Positions 25,141 to 31,273 of a stretch of DNA of 43,566 nt are shown here, one piece after another; position 1 is the stretch's first letter; each line of letters begins with the position of its first letter. This DNA comes from Chlorobiaceae bacterium (GTDB lineage: Bacteria; Bacteroidota; Chlorobiia; Chlorobiales; Chlorobiaceae): positions 1-43,566 of the forward strand of contig JAAXWP010000020.1 in assembly GCA_013334925.1 (NCBI GenBank). The letters run 5' to 3'. The translations under genes and the position numbers were made by a program. The notes beneath the pieces were generated by a model. The model searched no databases. It saw nothing but the letters and a program-made list of their open reading frames with translations, and was not told where the DNA came from.

Positions 25141-25402
25141 TTATCGGTGTCCCCATTGGCTACAGATAGGATCTCCCCAAGCCTCCACAATATCACGACC
25201 ATCGATACACAGCTCTCCAACACCATGGTCATGGTGGCGTAGCACACAACGCAGGATCATAAATCGGGATGCGAAGATGGTCATCATCAAAGCGATACCG
25301 GAGACCGCACACAGGATCACCCTCAACAAGAACCTCGATGAGGCCTGGCTGACGGCGGTATTTGCCCTTCGCTTGTTGGGCTATATGGTGGTAAACATGC
25401 AT
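25141..25402 (-). pseudogene. Frameshifted copy of the 75-codon gene at 17597-17824
   Basis: From ATG 25402 the frame reads MHVYHHIAQQAKGKYRRQPG ... 'GLRYRFDDD', matching AQQAKGxYRxQP and GLRYRF of the intact copy. Near 25270 the match moves to another frame (ASRFMILRCVLRHHDHGVGE). One indel therefore breaks the gene. The Ada-like partner gene is absent here. Confidence 0.7.
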
Positions 25403-25740
25403 GGCGCAATACTGTAAGTCCCTGAGATGTCAGGGGCCGGTCGTTACGATGTACTACAGAATACGCGCCAGTGAGAGGCAGGAACAATGTGGGAGGGACC
25501 AAAATATCCAGCGAGATGAGCGTTCAGTTTACTGCACAACTCGGGATACGACTACGGTAAATATACGGAGATTAATGAATTGAACAAGAGGCGGACTGAG
25601 GAAATCGTCATGCCTTCAAATCCCGGAGAAGATGCTCAAAAACAGCCCTGTATGCATCAGGAGCACTCCACATAGTGAAGTCACCAAATATGCCATTTCC
25701 GTCGCACAAACGGATTTCTGCCAAGAAGAAGTGGTCTTAT
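25403..25740. repeat. Copy 2 of the duplicated cassette upstream region
   Basis: Homologous to 17840-18160 in the same orientation. The minus strand ends a degenerate frame reading GDFTMWSAPDAYRAVFEHLL, then RDLKA-stop (near 25613-25715). Copy 1 ends likewise in DLKA-stop. The 44-codon frame is at 25449-25583. Confidence 0.65.
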
Positions 25741-25848
25741 AAACGGTGGCACGCCCGAGGCAGGCAAACCCGATGGCGAAGACGATATCTTTGAGAAGTG
25801 ATTGCATGTGCGCGTCCCTTTAGGTATAACTTACCTAAGGGGTTACGC
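25715..25848 (-). other. Leader of a lost gene shared with 29290-29340, with an inverted repeat
   Basis: The minus strand from 25807 reads MQSLLKDIVFAIGFACLGRA, then TVYKTTSSWQKSV. The 29.3-kb locus carries GRATVN-stop-TTSFWQKSV. The upstream DNA holds TAGGTA-TAACT-TACCTA (25823-25839), an operator-like inverted repeat. Probably debris of one mobile cassette type. Confidence 0.4.
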
Positions 25849-25929
25849 GCAGGGAAGAGTTAGAGGAAAGGGCGAGAAGAATTTGGTTCTTTGTGAGAAT
25901 CGGAAATTGAAAATAAACAATTCATCACA

Positions 25930-28680
25930 TCATTTCTTCTTCATATTATTCAGCAACTGATTGAGATTTTCTGCAATCATTTTAGTAAGCGGATGCTCCT
26001 GACCCAGCTTTGACTCCACTATCCCCAACGCTCGCCGGAACAACGGCTCCGCCTCGACATACTTTTCTTGTTTGTATAGCGTCAATGCGAGATTGTGCAA
26101 ACCGTTTGCCACATCTGGATGATCGTGACTGAGCCGCTTTTCTCTGATTTCCAGCGCTTGCTTAAGCAAAGTCTCCGAGTCACCATACTTTTCTTGAGCC
26201 GACAACAAAACACCAAGACAAGTCAGGATTTTCGCCATATTTGGATGGTTTAAACCTTGCCTCTTTTCAATAATAATCAACGAGCGACGTAATAACGACT
26301 CCGCCTCAACGTACTTCCCTTGTTCGTAAAGCGTCAATGCGAGATTGTGCAAACCATTTGCCACATCTGGATGGTCTGATCCTTGCTGCTTTTCTCTGAT
26401 CATCAACGCTCGCCTAAATAATGACTCCGATTCGACAAACTTACCTTGGTTATAGAGCCATAATGCCAGATGGTTCAGGCTACTCGCCACGTTAGGATGG
26501 TCTGATCCTTGCTGCTTTTCATGGATATCTAATGCGCGACGATGCAACGCTTCAGATTCGTGATACTTACCTTGGGCATCCAGTAATATCGCAAGGTGGT
26601 TCAAATTAATAGCCACATTAGGATGGTCTGAGCCATAATGCATTAGCATAATTTCCAAGGCTCGCCTCAGTAAAGGATCAGCTACAGCATACTTCCCCTG
26701 ATTATAGAACAATAATCCAAGATTATTCAGAGATATCGCCACGAATGGGTGATCTTTCCCGAACTGCTTTTCTCTGATCACCAACGCTCGCATGTATAGC
26801 GTTTCCGCTTCAGCGTAATTGCTCTGAGCTCTTAGCGATTCCGCCAAATTGTTCAAGTTCACCCCTACATCTGGATTATCCGGCCCCAGTTGCATTTCCA
26901 AAATCCCCAACACTCGCCTCAACAATGCCTCCGCTTCGGCGTACTCGCCTCGCCCATGGCGATATGCTGCCATCCTATTCAATAAAACTGCTACGTCTAA
27001 ACCAGCACCACTATCATCAGCAAATTCTTTTGTAACCTTCTCCGCATGGGGTAACAACATAGCACATTTCGGCCAGCATGATGGCTCTGTATTGCCATCA
27101 CCAGGAAACAGTTCTTTCAGGACTTTGAGCATCGTTTCCCGGCATTGGTTTGTGAACTCAGTACCCATACAATCACACACTACTGCCTGCACAAGGCGGT
27201 GCAGACTTACGCTTTCCTTATCGGTGGTGATAAGCGAATATTTTTTCAGCTCCCTTAGAGCACGGTTCATCACGATGGGATCATCAAGCCCTTTCCAAGT
27301 TGAACACTGCACATACAAGTCACAGGATCTCAATAAGGTCATTGGCACCTCATCAGGTGCAACCACTGAACAAAGGTTCAATAGCTTCTCCGCCATTGGT
27401 TCAGCAATCCTCGCTTGTTCGATGGAAAGTCCAAATGTCACTTCGACCGTCTGCTTATGATCAAGAGGTCCGGATTCCTCTTTCCATAAGTCGCTCCGTT
27501 GCTTGTTGAACAATTCCAGATAAGCGCTCATGGCAATGCCACAAGCAACTATGTAGGCCCCAGCCTGTTCTAGCGCAAGCGGCAGATCACCAAGAGCGTT
27601 AGAAATCTCGTCAGTTCCAGCTTGATCCGTAATGCCCGTCCGTTTTTGCAGAAAACTGATGGATTCAGGTCTTGGCCATTCGACAATTTCATGAGGTGTG
27701 CCAAGTTGCCGCCAATCATGATTCTGGGAGGTGATCAAGACATGACCACCCGATGCCTGAGGGAGATAATCAGCAATGCTCTCGTAGTCTCTGGCATTAT
27801 CGAATACCAGTATCCATTTACCCCGATGATTTAGAGCATCCCGTACGGCTTTGATAACCTCTTCCTGTTCCTGTGCGTCTTTTTGCGGAAGGTTTAGCAA
27901 ATTCTCCCCAGCCAAGGCGACATAGTCTGCCAAAAGTGATGAAGCATCTTCTGCTCTCAGCCACCAGACCACATCATAGTGGACTGAATTCCGGTAGCAG
28001 TATTCTGCGGCGATTTGTGATTTGCCAACACCGCCCAGTCCATGAAGTACTTGTTTGGATGACGCTTTATGAGCAGCAATCTTGAAATGATACTGAAGGT
28101 TGGCCAAAACATCTTCTCTTCCAGTGAAGTTCGTATTGCGCTGGTATGGAACGTTCCAGAGAGGAGGAAGGGTTCCTGGAAACTTGAGCCCATTGAGCAA
28201 TCCTTGAACTGGCACTCCAGGAAACTTCGGTGCTGATACCGGAGGATGAGAACCGCCTTGAATTGAAGCACGAATCTTTGCCAGTAAGTTTGCTTGTGCT
28301 TCAGTAGCTTCGAGACCCACCAAATCAACGTAAATCAAGCTGGCAAACAACCCTGCTGGCATAAAATCCTCTATCCGTACGGGTATCAACAGTCGCTTAT
28401 TTCCTATAGGATCTTGAACCAATGCCGCTGCCCATTCGGGGTGTGTATACAAAGCATCAAGATAACGTGGAGAGAGAACCGCAAGTGTTCTTTCCGTCTC
28501 TATTGCCGCCCGATGCATTTCAAGGATGAAGTTCCCTCCAGCATGAAAATCCCATTTTTGAAGAACAAGCGCATACCCTGCCTCTTTCAATTGCCAGGCA
28601 ATCCACTCAGCCCATTGCTCATCCGCGCTGGAATAGCTGATGAAAAAGTCCTTTCTGACTGGATTTTCAGCGACATCCAT
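25930..28680 (-). CDS. TIR-NB-ARC-TPR protein (bacterial NLR/STAND-type)
   Basis: A 916-residue three-part protein. Residues ~10-140 are a TIR domain (DFFISYSSADEQWAEWIAWQ; 'SPRYLDALYTHPEWAAAL' with Glu82 at the position of the NADase catalytic Glu). Residues ~180-500 are an NB-ARC ATPase: sensor 'NFTGREDVL', P-loop GLGGVGKS (214-221), Walker B 'WILVFDNA', 'GGHVLITSQN', 'LGDLPLALEQAGAYI' and 'SLHRLVQAVV'. From 565 to ~900 are eight 42-residue TPRs of the kinesin-light-chain type (A-L-x-I-x-E-K-x-x-G-x-x-H-P-x-V-A). Such proteins oligomerise on ligand binding and may deplete NAD+. No clear Shine-Dalgarno is seen before the ATG. Confidence 0.93.
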   Translation of the reverse strand: MDVAENPVRKDFFISYSSADEQWAEWIAWQLKEAGYALVLQKWDFHAGGNFILEMHRAAIETERTLAVLSPRYLDALYTHPEWAAALVQDPIGNKRLLIPVRIEDFMPAGLFASLIYVDLVGLEATEAQANLLAKIRASIQGGSHPPVSAPKFPGVPVQGLLNGLKFPGTLPPLWNVPYQRNTNFTGREDVLANLQYHFKIAAHKASSKQVLHGLGGVGKSQIAAEYCYRNSVHYDVVWWLRAEDASSLLADYVALAGENLLNLPQKDAQEQEEVIKAVRDALNHRGKWILVFDNARDYESIADYLPQASGGHVLITSQNHDWRQLGTPHEIVEWPRPESISFLQKRTGITDQAGTDEISNALGDLPLALEQAGAYIVACGIAMSAYLELFNKQRSDLWKEESGPLDHKQTVEVTFGLSIEQARIAEPMAEKLLNLCSVVAPDEVPMTLLRSCDLYVQCSTWKGLDDPIVMNRALRELKKYSLITTDKESVSLHRLVQAVVCDCMGTEFTNQCRETMLKVLKELFPGDGNTEPSCWPKCAMLLPHAEKVTKEFADDSGAGLDVAVLLNRMAAYRHGRGEYAEAEALLRRVLGILEMQLGPDNPDVGVNLNNLAESLRAQSNYAEAETLYMRALVIREKQFGKDHPFVAISLNNLGLLFYNQGKYAVADPLLRRALEIMLMHYGSDHPNVAINLNHLAILLDAQGKYHESEALHRRALDIHEKQQGSDHPNVASSLNHLALWLYNQGKFVESESLFRRALMIREKQQGSDHPDVANGLHNLALTLYEQGKYVEAESLLRRSLIIIEKRQGLNHPNMAKILTCLGVLLSAQEKYGDSETLLKQALEIREKRLSHDHPDVANGLHNLALTLYKQEKYVEAEPLFRRALGIVESKLGQEHPLTKMIAENLNQLLNNMKKK

Positions 28681-28862
28681 GAGTTGAAATGGTTGAGTTA
28701 AACACCAGGGCCCATCTACTCAGAATTTACTCGATAATGAATAGACTTTTGAAGAATGGCAAGACGGCATATAAGTATTTTTCAAGGTTTATTATCAGAT
28801 AACATAATCTCCATCGGGAACATTAATCCCCCTTGACGCCTTTCAATACTCCTCAAACTTGT

Positions 28863-29325
28863 TTACTGAATATCCGCCTTTGCCAGCTCCCGCAGATACT
28901 CCCCATAAGGCGGTACCTTCCGAACGATCCATCCGGAATAGTAGCTCTCCCAGGTAGTACCCACCCCTACCCGAGTTGTTCTCCCGATGCTTGTGCTCGG
29001 GTGGTGCCGTGGCCAATGCCTGAATCTCCGGAATACTTGCCTGATCCGCCAACTCACGAAAATCCTTGAAGTTATTCCGACTGGTCTTTGATGTACATAA
29101 AATCACGGTTTTCACTGTCACGCTGTGAAAGTAGTCCGTCATCAGGTCTGAACGGTCCTCCTTCAGTTCTGCCACAATCAGCGATTTTGCTCCAGCTGCA
29201 TCCATCTTTGCCCATACATTCTTGCCAGCATCTTCGAGAGCCTTCACCCGTTCGGCCTCCGCTTCTCGCCGTTCGGTCTCCTGGCGTTGAACAGATTTCT
29301 GCCAAAAAGAAGTGGTCTAATTGAC
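28863..29325 (-). pseudogene. Truncated, frameshifted plasmid/ICE-type hypothetical gene
   Basis: The frame from 29325 reads TTSFWQKSVQRQETERREAE, then 'KNVWAKMDAAGAKSLIVAEL' and 'SDLMTDYFHSVTVKTVILCTSKTSRNNFKD', an uncharacterised C-terminal domain I associate with conjugative elements (WAKM, IVAE, D-x-x-x-DY-x-x-x-x-x-x-R/K-x-V-I-L, HRENYS). After HRENNSGRGGYYLGE the sense moves to another frame ending SGWIVRKVPPYGEYLRELAK-ADIQ-stop at 28863, so one indel near 28945 breaks it. The 5' end is lost, fused to cassette DNA. Confidence 0.6.
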
Positions 29326-29537
29326 GGTGGCACGTCCATTCAACTGCATCGATTTCGAGCTGCTTACCGACAATGCAACGTGATTTTTATGGTTACATGG
29401 GTTATTTCTCACTTTGCCGTAAAATTTACCTTCTTCAGGTGTCTATGAAAATAAAGCAGCTCCAATCCCGTAGATAGAAATAACATGATAAAGCAAAAGG
29501 CCCCGGATAATCCAGGGCTCATTTGCGCAAAATCTGG

Positions 29538-29569
29538 CCTGACTGAAAATCAGTTTTTTTTCAGTCAGG
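29538..29569 (-). terminator. Terminator of the PEGA lipoprotein gene
   Basis: CCTGACTGAAAA (29538-29549) pairs perfectly with TTTTCAGTCAGG (29558-29569) around an 8-base loop, ten bases past the lipoprotein stop. Confidence 0.8.
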
Positions 29570-29578
29570 TGTTTCATT

Positions 29579-29995
29579 TTACTTTTTCAGCTCAGCAGTA
29601 GAGGCATTGCTGAGCGGAGCCAGCTTGACAGATAGCGGATTCGGTTTATGAGTTTTCGTAGAGCCTGTTCCGGCATCAACAGCGGCACCAATAAGACCAC
29701 CAAATATAAGGTTACCAGCTAACGCTGCACCACCATTGGTCGTGCTGGTCACCATTGTCTCTACTGGTTCGTAACCATCCTTTCGGATCTTTACGTACAG
29801 ATTATCACTTCGCTTCACCTTGAAGCTCGTTGGCGTTTTTCCTTTCATACCGTTTGAAAGCTCCACATCTGCTCCGGGGGGATCTGATTCAATTACAAAA
29901 GCTTCAGATGAACCACGGGTAATGGTTGCGCATCCAGAAAATAAAAATGCAGACGATGCGATAAGAAGCGCTCCAAAAACAGAAGTTTTATTCAT
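29579..29995 (-). CDS. PEGA-domain lipoprotein
   Basis: A 138-residue protein with a lipoprotein signal (hydrophobic ALLIASSAFLFSGC, lipid Cys22). The mature part starts ATITRGSSEAFVIESDPPGA, then 'VELSNGMKGKTPTSFKVKRSDNLYVKIRKDGYEPVE', a PEGA fold (DPPGAxVxL...GxTPxxF...V.KxGYxP). A Gly/Ala-rich segment 'GGAALAGNLIFGGLIGAAVDAGTG' follows, typical of this lipoprotein subgroup and able to insert into a membrane. Outer-membrane role not defined. A strong terminator follows. Confidence 0.85.
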   Translation of the reverse strand: MNKTSVFGALLIASSAFLFSGCATITRGSSEAFVIESDPPGADVELSNGMKGKTPTSFKVKRSDNLYVKIRKDGYEPVETMVTSTTNGGAALAGNLIFGGLIGAAVDAGTGSTKTHKPNPLSVKLAPLSNASTAELKK

Positions 29996-30177
29996 GATTG
30001 GGGGGTTTGGGAGTTGTCATCCTCAGTTGAGGAATACGGTAAATATACTTTCCGAATAGGAATCGCACAAACAACATCGCTAAAAATACTGCATTTCTTC
30101 ACTCGCCCCGCAGATGAAGAGATAGGGAAGCTGTGTCTTTATCGAACAGGTGCTCGGAGAAGCGCCATATACTCTGA

Positions 30178-30414
30178 AAGGATGATGCCTGCAGGAATGC
30201 GGTTAACCAGAGCTCATGAATTGCTCAAACAGCACTGCACGCTGATGGGGTTACCTATGGAAGCTCTTCAGATCGGCTGCCGCAGTATAAGAACACACCG
30301 CTCCGCAGGGAGAGCCGCCCAAAGGACTGGACGAGATAGGTCTATCTCATCAGTCGTTGACAGATTGCCGAGGATTTCAAGAGCTTAGGTGAGCCAAATG
30401 CTTCAGAGCTGACG
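30178..30414. repeat. Direct repeat A (~237 bp), partner at 39312-39547
   Basis: AAGGATGATGCCTGCAGGAA begins a segment about 90% identical to 39312-39547 in the same orientation. The plus strand reads MMPAGMRLTRAHELLKQHCT, then 'LMGLPMEALQIGCRSIRTHRSAG'; the other copy keeps the frame slightly longer (SRPEDWTR-stop), this one has an indel. It looks like the remnant of a mobile or duplicated gene; family not recognised. The rest of 29996-30484 holds no gene. Confidence 0.85.
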
Positions 30415-30484
30415 ATAGAACCTGTTCGATAATTACCGCAGTCGCTGATGTCTCGCTATGGGGAACAGACTGAATTAGCAACCA

Positions 30485-31255
30485 TTAGAGAATGGTAAAA
30501 AAATCAGATACGGCGTACCCCTTTCCCCGGACCGTTTTAATGGGAAGACGCACGCCTTTGTCTGCAGCTTTCTGACGTAACCGATGGATCAGTACATCCA
30601 GAACCTGACTTCCTGACTTGGCATCATCATAATCGAGTGCAGCCATGATTGCCGATCGGGATACATTGGTGTCCTGGTTCGTGGCGAGAAGCTCCATAAA
30701 ATCAAATTCCTTGGAAGAAAGAGAGATCTTTTCACCTGTCGGCGCCAGAAGCGTTGCACTTGAGCGCACCAGACGCCAGTTGTCGGAAAGATCTTCAAAT
30801 GGCAGGTGATGCCGCATCTGTCCTGAGTCTCCCTGCAGTGCGACCCGACCCATATTGCTCTCGACTGTCGCGATGAGCTCTGCCGTATCGACAGGCTTGA
30901 GGAGATAGGTATCGGCGCCCGCTTTATATGCAGCGACACGGCTCTCAAGTGAAGACCGGGCCGTGAGGATGACGATCCGCATGTTTGTATTTTTCCTGAT
31001 GAACTCGGCGAGCACCACCCCGCTCTGATCAGGAAGGCCCAGGTCAAGGATAACCAGGGCATAAGACTTCTGGGCAGCCTTCTGGTAGAAATCAAAGGCG
31101 CTCTTTGCTCCGACTACGTCATAACCGCACAGCGAAAGCGTTTCTATGAGGCTTTCCCTGAAATCGCTGTCATCTTCGACAACGATGATGCTGCGCTGAC
31201 CAAATCCATCAGATACCGGTTCTGTCTGTTCTATTCTTGCCGAATTTGCATTCAT
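30485..31255 (-). CDS. OmpR/PhoB-family response regulator
   Basis: A 256-residue regulator. Receiver domain residues ~22-138: acidic pocket 'VVEDDSDFRES', phosphoacceptor Asp71 in 'LVILDLGLPDQSG', Thr in 'IVILTARS', Lys in 'LLKPVD'. A C-terminal winged helix (residues ~160-250) carries 'LSSKEFDFMELLATN', 'LDVLIHRLRQKA' and 'IKTVRGKGYAVSD'. It binds DNA once phosphorylated. The kinase gene ends 18 bases upstream of its ATG, so the two are co-transcribed and are almost certainly cognate. Targets unknown. Confidence 0.93.
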   Translation of the reverse strand: MNANSARIEQTEPVSDGFGQRSIIVVEDDSDFRESLIETLSLCGYDVVGAKSAFDFYQKAAQKSYALVILDLGLPDQSGVVLAEFIRKNTNMRIVILTARSSLESRVAAYKAGADTYLLKPVDTAELIATVESNMGRVALQGDSGQMRHHLPFEDLSDNWRLVRSSATLLAPTGEKISLSSKEFDFMELLATNQDTNVSRSAIMAALDYDDAKSGSQVLDVLIHRLRQKAADKGVRLPIKTVRGKGYAVSDFFTIL

Positions 31256-31273
31256 AGGTTCTCGCGATTAATC

